Shown: positions 22,741 to 33,997 of the stretch, piece by piece
Numbering within the stretch: position 1 is the first letter of the stretch
Layout of the letters: each line of letters opens with the position of its first letter
From: Larix kaempferi
Taxonomy: Eukaryota; Streptophyta; Pinopsida; Pinales; Pinaceae
Assembly: GCA_027924585.1 (NCBI GenBank)
Contig: BSBM01000050.1
Coordinates: forward strand, 806,001 to 870,000
Reading direction: 5' to 3'
DNA: 64,000 bases
The notes under the pieces: model-generated
Seen by the model: only the letters and a program-made list of their open reading frames with translations
Database searches by the model: none
What the model was told of the DNA's origin: nothing
Translations under genes and position numbers: made by a program

Positions 22741-24940
22741 TACATGACACTAAATAAATAAATAATAACATGAATAATAATAATAATAAACATTAATTAA
22801 TGAAGGGATAAATGTTTTAACTATGGGACATGACTATTCAACCGCATGACCAGTTAATGTGTATGTATACTGTCACAATGGTCATTGCAAATCATATCTA
22901 TCATTTTTCATTACTCAATTATTATATACTTGTCCTTTATGGATTAACCTGTTGTCCATAAATTGGATATGCTCAATGGAATTACTCTAAGCTTTACTAT
23001 GATTCTTTGGTTGCATGATTAGAGCACTTACGTCAATCTTTGACATATTTGCTATTTTGTGCACTGTTACAGCTCATTGTATGAAGTTTCAGATTGGGGT
23101 TTTCAGCTGGTACCTTGGAGCATCTTGATGGAAGTGGGGATCTACATCTTCATGCGGCTTCTTCTCTTCAAGAAAGAGATTTGATGAAGATATTTGGTGG
23201 AGGATAGTCATTCCTCTATGGTGAATGGCTAGATTGATGGTCGTTCTATGGTAGGATGTGTCTTTCATGCAATTGCTTCATTCTCTGACATATGGATGCT
23301 TCCTAGTTATTATAAGTGATCATGTTGTATTTTTGGTGTAATTAGGAAGGGCATGTCTACATGGTGCTCTTTGGTTGAATGTGTGGTGGGGACATACTTG
23401 ATGCTAGAAGGAGTTAACACTTTTTTCATGTCCCCTTTCTTTTGGTATTGATGTATCATCGTAGTGCACTTTTCCTTTGTAGGATTTCCCTAGGTGATAT
23501 GACTTGATATTGTAAGATTGCTAGACATTGCCTAGAGGGGATGTGTAATGAATGATGTGAGTACCCTAGTGATGTAATATTTCCTAACTTTGAGTTAAAA
23601 TAGGGGGGTACTACACATATTCTTGATGATCAAGTCATTTCCTAAGGCTTGATGTGATATTAATTATGTTATTGTGGTGGTGCACCCTAGGTTTAAACCT
23701 AGGTAGAGCTTCTAATTTGTCATTATGTTGTTATCATGGTGGGGTTTTACTAAGGAGAACAACTTATTTGCACGGTACAACACTTGATGGAGTGCCCCAC
23801 GCCCCCACCTTCATTGGTGCACACATGTTCATGGTGAGTTAATCAGTTGGTGTCTAATTGGATGTTGGAATATGGTTTAATTAAAATATCAGCCTTAGTA
23901 CACACATGTTAAGGTTAATTTCACCATTCGATGGTTAATTTCACCATTCGATGGTTAATTTAATCCTTTGGAAGGCTAATACTTGATCACCCTACTTCAT
24001 TGGCCTCCTTCACACATGGAAGATGTTAGTTGGAGGTTATGTATGCTTATTCTATGCAGTGCTCTCCTATGGCATAGGTTCTATTACCCCTCAGATTGGA
24101 CAAGGACTTATTCAAGGGTAAAGATGTTGGTGATCCGGATGAAGTTCAATGTATGGCTTGTCTAAGCCAATTATATAAACTGTATCATTTGTATCAAGTG
24201 ATCCATGGTTGTAATGTAATGAAATGTAATAATGTGATTGAGATGTATCTTGTATATGTAAAGGGCCAGTTATAACACATACTCAGCTTCCCTATGACGA
24301 TTGCACAAAGAGAATGTCTCTTGAGTTTTTTTTTACCAAGGATTATTTACATCTTCACGATCGTAAATAATCCAAGTTTTTTTCACTCAAAAATCCTCCA
24401 AGCCGAGGACATTTCCTAGGTGCAACTCGCCATATATTAGAGCACCTGAGCCCTATGAATCAATTTAATGTAAACATCTTATGTATATGGTCACCATGGA
24501 CACTTATGTAAAGTCAAGTTGGAATCTAGAGTCTTAGCAGTCCCTTTTGCACATGGCAACATGATAATTCTAATATCCTAGTGGTTAAAAACAAGTTAAA
24601 AAGCTAGGACATGGCTTTCCTAAGTCCAACATTGGATTAAATATTCTAATGTGTCATTAACTTTATAACTCAAAGTTCCTCCTTCTAATGTGAGACCCTC
24701 AACATATTTTTATGCAAGTGTCACACATCCTAATGCATCCACCTAGGACATCCTTCTAAGCTAGTGCCCCCTTCTTTTTGTGTCTATCCTAGCCCTTGGA
24801 TCCTCCTAGAGCCATCTAGACCCTTAACCTCCCAACACCCTCCTTTAACATGCAAACATTCCCTCCTAAATTATTCCACACATGTGAGTCGTACCCTCCT
24901 TTCCTCACACGTGTGGCTCTCTTTCCTCACTTTAGCCTTG
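22741..24940. other. Intron DNA, probably old LTR sequence
   Basis: No coding domain. A TATATAAA at 24172-24179 in a TATA-plus-transcript-start-like context suggests an old plus-strand LTR. 23919-23955 has two copies of a short TTAATTTCACCATTCGATGG unit. 24690-24940 is the left flank of the copia insertion; its continuation is at 38372. Confidence 0.4.
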
Positions 24941-24945
24941 GTTTA

Positions 24946-25999
24946 TGTTGAATTTTTCTTATAGCAGTAGAAAACCAATTACTTCCTAATGATTTTCAAA
25001 CAGTAATTTCATCCCACTGTTATCATTGAATAATTACACACTAAAAATTTCAACTTTAAATGCAGCGGAAAAAAAAAGATCATAGAAAGATAGCCATGCA
25101 CATTAGACACAAAAATTTTACCATAGGAAACCCAAACTTGGGAGAAAACCCAGCCAACTTTTCTTAGAAGAAATCAGCCCAATTTTCAACTACATTACCA
25201 TTCTTGAAGAAACCCTAGCATGGATACCACTTCTCCTTCATGAGGAAACCCTAGCAAGGATAGTGAACCTCCTTCATGAGGAAACCCTAGCAATGGGAGC
25301 GAACCTTTAGAGATGATGAGAACCCAAGAAATTTCTTCTTGTACATTTACTAGGCCTCCTTGAAGTTGCGCATTAGTTGAGCTGAGAAGTTGTGTGAAGA
25401 TGTGTGAAGTTGTGAAATGTTTTAACTGCTTATTTATACACTTTAAGTTGCCATTATTTCACTTTAGGGCCGACTTGTCCCATTTTGTCTTCACATTTCA
25501 TTTTACCTTCAGGGCTGACTTGTACTTTTTGCCTTAAATATTTCCTGGGACTTCTTCAATGCTTCATTTGACTTTGACTTGTCTTCTTGATTATCTCTTC
25601 TTTACTAGAAAAGTTGTCCATGAGCCATGTTGATGTTATTCTTCTCCTCACATGCACGTCTATTAATTTAGAGATCTAATGTTGAATAGACCCACTAAGA
25701 AGCCCCATACACTTCTTACAGTCTACATCAATTCAACATTAGACAAGACTTGTAAACAAGTCAAACCTCCTCATATATAAAATAGATCACTCTGTCCTAG
25801 AGCAGGCAATGTGAGAGCATCTCGATCCTATTCACTCTTAGCCAAATCAACATGGCTAAGAAGGCTACGCATGGGCCATTCACCACTAGCCAAATCAACA
25901 TGGCCCCGTGAGTGAATGTATCTTCCTCTCTTGGTCAAATCAGAATGACCAATTTGGGAGAATGTCTACCCAATGTTGCTAACTAGAGAAATATCAACA
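24946..25999 (-). repeat. Copia family-2 3' LTR, 1054 bp
   Basis: Starts TGTTGAATTTTTC and ends AATATCAACA, next to the polypurine tract at 26000. Homologous to the interrupted 5' LTR (33225-33997 plus 38061-38366). The two differ by many substitutions and by an indel near the left end (the right copy has an extra CAGTCGGATTTGATAAA-like stretch), so the insertion is old. Confidence 0.9.
25837..25952. repeat. Three hairpins in the copia family-2 LTR
   Basis: CTTAGCC/GGCTAAG (25837-25860), GCC/GGC (about 25889-25904) and TTGGTC/GACCAA (25931-25952), each closing a 10-nt loop close to AAATCAACAT. The loop is conserved while the stems change together. Confidence 0.75.
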
Positions 26000-26011
26000 C
26001 TCCCTCTCAGC
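26000..26011 (-). promoter_or_regulatory. Copia family-2 polypurine tract
   Basis: On the minus strand GCTGAGAGGGAG directly precedes the LTR start TGTTGATATTT. It resembles the AAGAGGGAG tract of the plus-strand copia elements. Confidence 0.75.
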
Positions 26012-26189
26012 GAGGGAGACATTCTGCATCTCGAGTCTTTCACTCCTAGCCAAATCATCATGGCTAACTGGAGAAAGACTACGCCTGGGCCATTCACCAC
26101 TAGCCAAATCAGCATGGCCACGTGAGTGAATGTATCATTCCTCCCTTGGTCAAATCAGCATGACCAATCTAGGAGAATGTCTGCCCGAT
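26012..26189. repeat. Second hairpin array, in the copia 3' untranslated region
   Basis: A diverged copy of the LTR hairpin array: TAGCC/GGCTA (26047-26065), a GCC/GGC hairpin near 26102 and TTGGTC/GACCAA (26146-26167), again with AAATCA-CAT loops and spacing near 46 bp. It lies between the RNase H end and the polypurine tract. Confidence 0.75.
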
Positions 26190-26790
26190 GTTGATCATCT
26201 GTGGATATGTATTGGAGCTTTGTTGCTCCCTTCTGCACCATGTCTCGGATGAAGTGATATTTGATCTCCTAACCAAATATTCATGCAAGAAGCTTCCGAA
26301 GCCATACTGCTTCACGACTTCCGACACTTGCTGCGATATACTCTGCGTCTATGTCATCTCCCACCAAGTGGGTCTACTAAGACAAGCCTCCTGCTCCCTC
26401 AAGAACACTGAATACCATCCATGACTCTCTCTGAGCCTACAAACCAGCTGACTAAATAGCCTATATAATGTGTCATCCCAGATGCTAATATGGACTACAT
26501 GCTTGATCTTATAAATCCACTTGGAAGTCACCACTGGCTTCCCCTCTGGTCTCGGAACTATCTTCCACACATCATTCTTTATGATGGACTGATACTCTTC
26601 CATCATGGAATCCTTCCAAACACGTTGGTCTGTTGCCTCCTCATAACTGGAAGGTTCGGAATCAATGATGTGACTCATCAATGCCATATAACTCAAGAAC
26701 CTGTGTGTTCTTTTGCTCTCCCTAAAAGTACCACTAGGAGCTACATGCCTCTCTGCATCCTGCAAAGTATCGGAAAGCCATGTTGGCCTC
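26190..26790 (-). pseudogene. Copia reverse transcriptase start and RNase H end, internally deleted
   Basis: 26765-26470 encodes the start of the copia reverse transcriptase domain: EPSSYEEATDQRVWKDSM, EYQSIIKNDVWKIVPRP and SKWIYKIKH. The central reverse transcriptase, including the YVDD region, is missing. From about 26420 down to 26190 RNase H follows: DAEYIAAS, REAVWLRKLL and KYHFIRDMVQ...STDDQ, broken by stops. The join of the two parts is a large internal deletion. Same family type as the plus-strand remnant at 19250. Confidence 0.88.
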
Positions 26791-26792
26791 TT

Positions 26793-27646
26793 CTATTTCA
26801 CTGCAACATATCTAGGTAGATCCACTAGCTTTGCTAGCTCTACTGACTCTTCCTGATAGTCTGAAGGATGAACAACTGGACTAGAGGGATTTATACCATC
26901 ATCCTTCGGATCCTCCTGCTCCTCACTATCAATCTCCATATGAGACTCTCTAGACCTTCTAAAGGCTACCTCCTCATCAAAATTAACATCCTGACTAACC
27001 TCAATCTGACGTTGTCCTAAAATGGAGATCATGTAGGCCTTCGAAGTCTCATTGTATCCCACAAAAGTACCCTTCTTCCCAAAAGGTTCTAACTTCGTCC
27101 TCTTCTCCTTGGGCACATGGGTGTATACTGGACAACCAAAGATCTTCAAATGATTGACCACTGGCTTCACTTGTGAATGCCTCCTCAGGAGTCTTGTCCC
27201 CCAATATCCAATGAGGACTCATGTTCTAAATATAAACTGTTGTACCAGATGCCTCTACTTATAACATAGGTAAATCCTGATCATGGATCAACGCCTTGAC
27301 AGCCTCCACAATGGACTTGTCCTGCAATACATGACAGAATTTGTCCACAAGAGTTAACCAGTACCAATCAAACAGTTATGCTACTCATCAACAAAATATA
27401 AATTCAATTTAAGTAAATAAAACTTATTGCTTAAAGCATTAAATACTTATCTTGTTGTTGACTCCCTCTTGATCCATGTCTCCTTGCAAAAATCACTAAA
27501 GTCCTTGGAGGTATACTCTCCTCCATTATTTGACCTTAAGACCTTGATCTTCTTCCCCGTCAAGTTCTTTGTCGGAGCCCTAAACTCCTGGAACCTGCTG
27601 AAAGTGAAGACTTTATCCTTGGTCTTCATGAAGTAGATCCATGTCT
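26793..27646 (-). pseudogene. Copia integrase, 3' part
   Basis: 27629-27447 encodes the second half of the catalytic core (KTKDKVFTFSRFQEFRA, then VLRSNNGGEYTS). The catalytic position normally occupied by Asp in the DNGGE motif is Asn here, so the core would be inactive even without stops. About 27325-27450 is an unrelated AT-rich insertion of roughly 115 bp. 27170-26793 encodes the post-core region (HLKIFGCPVYTHVPKEKRTK, FVGYNETSKAY). The core is interrupted at 27646 by a solo LTR and continues at 28217. Confidence 0.88.
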
Positions 27647-28211
27647 TGTTAGAATTTACACTTGAATCGTAGATAGGTTAGATCTTTAAACAATTTCTAC
27701 GATATCACAATAAACATAAGCAATAGGATCACTAAAAAAAAACGAACAACATACACAAGAGTTTATCTTGGGAAACCCTCTTGGGGAAGAAAACCCAGCA
27801 GAACTTCTTCAATATAAATTCTGTCAACAAGTACAATGTCAAACCTAGTACAATGAAGAGCTAAGGCTCTTTCACACAAAGATCCCAAGAAAATATAAGA
27901 TAAGAAAACCCAAATATAAGATGTCTTCACTGAGCAACTTCTTTCCTTCCTCTAGCGAACTTGTTTCTCTCTTGCTTGAGCGAACTTGAGTATGTGTCAA
28001 ATGAGGAATGCGACCCTCTTATTTATACTCTTCTTTGGCTGAATTTTTCACTTCGGGGCCGACTTCACTGGGGCAGTGTTGCCCATTGTTTTCTGTGGGG
28101 CCAACTTGTCTATTAGTATTTTCACTTGGTTTCTTTAAGAGTATGTCTTTATTATTCTTTTAGGGTTTATGCAATACAAGAATATCTTCCGAAGTTACAT
28201 AATCTTCAACA
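27647..28211 (-). mobile_element. Solo copia family-1 LTR, 565 bp
   Basis: Plus-strand ends TGTTAGAATTT...CTTCAACA, flanked by the perfect duplication TGTCT (27642-27646, 28212-28216). Homologous to the plus-strand LTR at 18718. Removing it and one duplication copy rejoins integrase codons in frame (FIDDFSR-K-TWIYFMK). It contains a TATA-like TATTTATAC near 28019 and GGGGCCGACTT motifs. It arose by LTR-LTR recombination of a complete insertion. Confidence 0.95.
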
Positions 28212-28216
28212 TGTCT

Positions 28217-28448
28217 TTCGAGAGAAATCATCAATAAATGTCACATAGTACAAGAAGTCACCCAAAGATGACACTATCATTGGTGCACATACATTTGAAT
28301 GCACTAGAAGAAATACTCTTTCTGAAGTTCATCTACAATCTCATCAAGTTTAGATTTATTTGCCTTCTTCTATGGTGGAAGCTCATCAACGTCGACTCTT
28401 GATGCGTGTTGCCTTTCCTTCCTTTTCTTCTGAGGGACACTAAGAAGT
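28217..28448 (-). pseudogene. Copia gag end joined to integrase start
   Basis: Read downward from 28448, the last cysteine of the gag zinc knuckle and a basic tail (KKRKERQHASRVDVDELP) are followed by KANKSKLDEIVDELQKEYFF. A frame change then leads to integrase sequence SSLGDFLYYVTFIDDFSR, which holds the first catalytic Asp. The protease and the N-terminal integrase zinc finger are missing, so an internal deletion lies here, about 28250-28320. Confidence 0.8.
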
Positions 28449-31400
28449 TGTTATCACACAATCTCTAGCTGATGGATAATGAGTGTCCCAATAGGGATGG
28501 CAGAGGGTGAACAGCTAGAATGGTGTAACTAGCAATAGCCAGGTCCTGTCACACCGGACAAGGCTACTGTCACTTTAGACAAGGCACGTAGCCAAGTCAG
28601 GGGGGAGACCCCGCTCAACCAATGATGGTTGAGAGGCACAACACAGCCAAATCCCATGGATAGAAAGAAGTGAAGGGAGGAAATGAGTGTTGATTAGGTC
28701 CCTAGGTCTAGTTCCAGCCAATAAATGAACACTGATAGTAAAAGTAGGCATGATGTAGAAGTCACCAGCAATCAAATGTAGTGAGATAGACTAATTAAAT
28801 TAGTGATTGTATGGCTGAAATAGACTAGGGACATACAATAAGCTAGAAGTGAAGGAATGGATTGATGTTGCCCAAGAAGGTGAGTTAAGCAGTGAAATGA
28901 CAAACTAGGGTAACAATAAAATGGTGATTTAAAACACTTCTAGCACTTGGTAGTTTGATTTCTGAAATTAAAATGATGATTTAAGACCGATTCTAAACTA
29001 CCCAGAACCCCAAACTGACCCAAACAAGCAGAAGAGAAAAACGCCCCAGGTGAGGCGTTTTTGCCAGGTAGGACCAGTGCTAAATCTATGGGTAAATGGA
29101 GTCTAAAAGAAATAAAACTTACGATATAGCATTCTAAGGGTGTTTCATTAGTGGGTTTTAAACCAAAACAAATTCCAACGGTGAAATCTTAAGTTTTGTA
29201 TTTTTTATGGGTTTTTTTAAATGAAATTTCTGCTCAACACACACAATGAAATTAAAATGCAAGAGACCAGCAGGAAGAACCTACTTGAGAATGAATAGAT
29301 TGTCGAAGACTAGCCCTCCAAACTCAATTGTTGAGCTACAGCATGCTCCCTTTGGCGTTTTGAGCTCCCAGTGGCCAAATTCACCCTAGCTACTTGCCAC
29401 AAACAAGATCAAGTCAGTGTGTGCAGCAAATAAAAAGAAAAACCAGCAAGTAAATGACTGAGAATGAAAGGAATTGAGAGGCAAAAGCAAATAACAACTC
29501 CCTTTGTTGATACTCTAAAGGATTGGAGCAATTGTGGGGTTCCCACTCCAAAAACTGCGCCCTCCTCCAGCTGTGCTCTTCGCCTGCAAATCGTTGGCCA
29601 AGGAAATGGTAGAAACAATGCACTAACAACTCATCAAAGCTAAGGAAAAATAGATATCAGTCAAGCAATACACATATCCATCCATAAACTCTCAAGAACT
29701 CGGTGAAATATGGCTCTATATCATCAAAAACTCAAGTGTACAATGTGCCAAGAGAGGTAGAAATGGAGTGAGCTCATTCTCTTATAGAGATGGCTCAAAA
29801 CCTAGCCTCATTCCCCCCAAAACCAATGGTTGGGATTGACTTTCCCAATCACCAAATCGAGGGTGGAGATGAGCTCAAGAGGGGGTGCGAATTGCCCAAG
29901 TCTAGCGCACTAGTGGAGAGGGGGTCCCCTTGTGGGGCCCATACAATACATAAGAACAGGCTAGGGGGGTGTCTATAACATGTTTTATCCCCCTAGTTAA
30001 TAGATCAAGGTCCCACATGACCATCAACATCCAAATCGAAATTCCCAAAGTGGAGAAAAACGCCCCCCATGGGCAATTCGTCCACCTAGGTGAGCTGAGC
30101 AAGAGAGGGCCCCACAATGCATAATATCATGTCCAAACATTACCAAATTATCTTAGAAATCACCCTTGAATTAGCCAGCCCTTGATTTTTTCCCTTTGCT
30201 ATAGTTTTCTTTGTCAATTTTTTATTTTCCATGTAATTATTGTTGGTTTATATTGCTGAAGGAGTAAATTGGGCATTTGACCCACTTAGAGTGCCCGGAT
30301 TGTCAAACCGTCTGCTGCAATGTGATCGTGGACCCCACAAATAGTAGGAAAGGTCACTCGAACGACCATGATCCATCACTTAGGCATTGTTTGCCTAAAA
30401 TCCATGATTTTTAATTAAAACAAGTCCAAATTGACCCATAATAATTAAAAATCTCACAAACGCCTCAATCTTTTTACATTCTGTCACTTGGAGGCTCATA
30501 TGGGTCCCCTATAGATAATAATTGACCAAAATCAAAATTCCAGTCGCAACATTTTTTCAGGCCCATTTTTGGCCTGGTCAACCTAGTTTGACCAAGTCAA
30601 ATCTGGTCAACAATGGTGCTAGCTGAATACCTGTATGCAATCATGAAGTGAAAGGCTTCCTTATACAAGTTAGTACATTACTATACAATATGATGATAAT
30701 ATGGTGATCAAAAATGCATTAAATCTCGAAAAAATACAAGGCCCCAAGTGAGGTGGGCCCACCACCTCCAAAAGTCTCAACTGCTATGCACAACCTATAG
30801 ACTTGACCACTTAGCTGACTTTGGGTGAGGTGGAAAACAAGGTGAGGGATAAGGGGAGACAAGGACTAGGATTACGTGACCTTTGGATAAGTCGAGAAGG
30901 CGGGGTCCACTGAGATAAGCATGCCATGACAGAACACGGGGAAGGGCGGTGCCTCACAAATGGGTATAGTGCAAGGAAACTGCCACTGGTCATCTAACAA
31001 ATACCTTGCAACTCACATCCGTGCCCGAAGACTCCGTGAGGTTCTTTTCTAGAGCCGCCAAACTGGGTGTTCGGCAAACCGTAACTTGAGACTCTAGGGG
31101 ACAATCTTGAGCTTGTCCCTTGCTCCCTCTCACCTCCTTGCCCCGCAGGACTAGGTGAGGAAATAACCATTACAAATGCTGACATGTACGGCTGACCTGT
31201 GTCCATGTGTGTTTACAAACACATTGCATGGATTTTACAATGAATTTCATACATAGCCTTTTTTGGCTAGATTTTACATTTACAATAGCCTTTTTGGCTT
31301 GCTTTACATTTCTTCATTTCTTCATTTTACATCAAGGCCCTTTTGGGCTACATACATATCTCAATAGATATAATCAAGGTGCTCATACTGCAAAGTAATG

Positions 31401-32275
31401 GGGGTAAGTGTACCATCTTCGATGACCAATGGGGAACACCCGGTGAGGCTACACAATCCTATACTGCATTGCAACATCAGGGGCAACCGACAGGAGCAAA
31501 TCCAGGGTTTGAGAGTGCATCTCACACACTAAAGAGCCGAGGCACAAAAGACAGGGAGTCATGGCATACTCAGAGATCAGTGGGGAAGGGGATCCTCAAG
31601 GTCACAAATCGGAATCCAAGTCGAGAAAGACCATCATGGATGAGTCGAATGGATGGAGAAAGTGAAGGTGGATCCAGAGTTAGCTGCCTAGGGGGACTAA
31701 GTGACCAAGTCTATACCAAGAGTAGGGGTGTAACCCGGTGTGTATATACAGGAGCCTACTAGGAAGGGGTGGACTGACATCACCAAGGGCCCAATCACAT
31801 ATCATAACAATAGCTAGATCACCAAATCAATCATCATATGCAGAGTTAGTGTACTATCATGTATAAACAAGTCTAACCAACAATCATGAGCAATAAACAT
31901 CAAATGCAATACCTGCCGCACCATATACCTGCTGCTGAGGCTGTCTCCGAACTGGATCTCTGCTGAATCCAAGTACAAATAGTAAACCAGCAATACTCTG
32001 TGATAGTCTCAATCAAAGCAAGACTAGGCAACTATCTCAATGGGCTCATATCAAAGCCTGGCAAGGAAGGGTGACCCTGCGGTAGATGCTAAGTAACATG
32101 TCTGGACCACTATACAACCATCTGTCCCCTCTGATATGTCTGCTCGGGGCAATCTGAACAAAACTGTGTGCCTCCTCTGAAGGCATCTGATCTCTGATCT
32201 GAAAAAAAGTACTGTGTGGTCCTCAGCCACACAGTCTGCAGTATGGTAGCTCCAGCTAACATAGATGTGATAACA
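28449..32275 (-). mobile_element. Giant LTR unit B, 3827 bp
   Basis: Ends TGTTATCACAC...TGTGATAACA and flanked by GAAGT (28444-28448) and GAAGC (32276-32280), a 5-bp duplication with one mismatch. No coding domain on either strand. Homologous to A and C, for example GGCGGTGCCTCACAAATGGG near 30945. A minus-strand CTCTATAAG box lies at 29789-29781, giving about 2.5 kb of U3 and 1.3 kb of R-U5. TG...CA ends, a 5-bp duplication and a promoter layout fit a solo LTR of a very large LTR retrotransposon. A non-autonomous large derivative is the alternative. Confidence 0.85.
31201..31352. repeat. Hairpin cluster in giant LTR B
   Basis: 31201-31233 matches the 33-nt hairpin of unit A, with TCCATG/CATGGA outer arms. 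Three small T-loop hairpins follow: TAGCC/GGCTA (31254-31269), AGCC/GGCT (31287-31299) and GCCC/GGGC (31337-31348). Confidence 0.7.
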
Positions 32276-33033
32276 GAAGCATAGTGACCAAATGTATGAC
32301 AACTGAAGCACGTGATCTTTGAAAGATCCTTCTTCTTTTGTTCTTGAACTAGAGCTCATCCTCCACTTATATTTTTCTTCGCAAAATTTCTTCCTCATTT
32401 TTATTTTCTTGCATGAGATGCAAGAGCTTAATTTTCTTCATTCTGAGGTCTCTGCAAGTTGTTCTTGGACAATATTTTGGCCTCCTCTTGGACATAATCA
32501 GTACATAGCCTATCAAACTTGGGTAACTCTTCTCGTCCACAAATGCTTGGAACAAATGACTCCCATGAAGAAGGAAATCCATTAAGAGTCACTGTAACAA
32601 GTTCATCATCATCAATGGTGTCTTCAATGTCCTTATGTTGATCTCTCGACTAGGAGACTCTCATAAAATAAGTGGCAACTGAATATGAGTTGGTCATCAT
32701 GATACAACAGAGCTAATTCCTCAAAGCTAATTTCCTGTAAGTGTTCTTACTCTCGAACAATCCCACCAAGGCATCAAACATTTCTTTGGCAGTCTTCAAC
32801 TCAATAATATGTGGAATCAAATGATCTTTTATGGAATCTATCAAGGTCCTCTTAGCCTTTGCTTCATTCTTCTTTTGCTCGGCTTTCTCCTGAGCACTTT
32901 CTGGTTCTAAGACATCTTCTTTTACATAATTCTTAATCTCATTTTCATCCAAGATGAAGAGTATCCTAGTCTTCCAAGATCTAAAATTTGTAGCACCATC
33001 TAATCTTTCTTTTACTCTAAGACTGGTCACCAT
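32276..33033 (-). pseudogene. Copia family-2 gag, 5' part
   Basis: The likely start is ATG at 33033 (MVTSLRVKERLDGATNF), placed 175 bp inside from the LTR. The opening matches copia gag (DGATNFRSWK, then KEMFDALVGLFES). It decays through frame changes after about 32713 and ends within the zinc knuckle CFSCHTFGHYAS, where giant LTR B is inserted. The last Cys is on the far side of B at about 28440. A TAG at the knuckle's Q position fits CAG to TAG. Confidence 0.88.
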
Positions 33034-33208
33034 CTTAAACCCAACAAATCTGAAATCCAAAAATTTCAACCTTGACCAAATGACAAACTGAGGGCACCGA
33101 TAGATGCGCTAGGGCAAGGCGAGTTGTCTTGTAAATTTAGCCCCAACACTATCCAATAAATGCTCAACAACCTCTAGAGAAAGTTTAGATTTGAGATTGT
33201 GCAGTTAA

Positions 33209-33224
33209 CCTCGCTCTGATACCA
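33209..33224 (-). promoter_or_regulatory. Copia primer-binding site
   Basis: On the minus strand TGGTATCAGAGCGAGG starts immediately after the LTR end ...CAACA. It is the standard initiator-Met tRNA primer site of plant copia and gypsy elements. Confidence 0.95.
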
Positions 33225-33997
33225 TGTTGATTTTTTCTTATAGCAGTAGAAAACCAGTCGGATTTGATAAATACTTCTTAATGATTTTCAAATAGTAATT
33301 TCATCCCACTGTTATCATTGAATAATTACTCACTGAAAATTTCAACTTTAAATGCAGCGAAAACAAAATATCATAGAAAGATAGCCATGCACAGTAGACA
33401 CAAAAAATTTACCCTGGGAAACCCAAACTTGGGAGAAAACCCATCCAACTTTTCTTAGAAGAAATCAGTCCAATTTTAAAGTACATTATCAATCTTGAAG
33501 AAACCCTAACATGGATAGTGAACCTCCTTCATGAGGAAACCCTGGCAAGGATAGCGAACCTTCTTCATGAGGAAAACCTAGCAAGGGTAGTGAACCTTTA
33601 GAGATGATGAGAACCCAAGAAATTTCTCCTTGTACATTTACTAGGATTACCTAAGCTGAGAAAATGTGTGAAGTTGTGATGTGTTAAAATGAAATGTTTT
33701 AACTACTTATTTATACACTTTAAGTTGCCATTATTTCACTTTAGGGTCAACTTGTCCCTTTTTGTCTTCACCTTGGATTTTAGCTTTTAGCTTCAAGTCC
33801 AACTTGTACTTTTTGTCTTCAATATTTCCTGGGACTTCTTCAATGCTTTCTGAGACTTCTTCAATGGTTCATTTGAGTTTGACTTGTCTTCTTGGTTATT
33901 TCCTCTTTACTAGAAAAGTTGTCCATGAGCCATGTTGATGTTATTCTTCTCCTCACACGCACGTCTATTAATATAGAGCTCCAATGTTGAATAGACC
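33225..33997 (-). repeat. Copia family-2 5' LTR, left segment
   Basis: Homologous to 24946-25690. It ends at the AGACC duplication created by giant LTR C and continues at 38061. Confidence 0.92.

Noticed and set aside
25801-26190. CRISPR-like direct repeats with spacers
   Set aside because: The units are copia LTR and 3' untranslated hairpins in a plant nuclear intron; repeats diverge and spacers are homologous between arrays.
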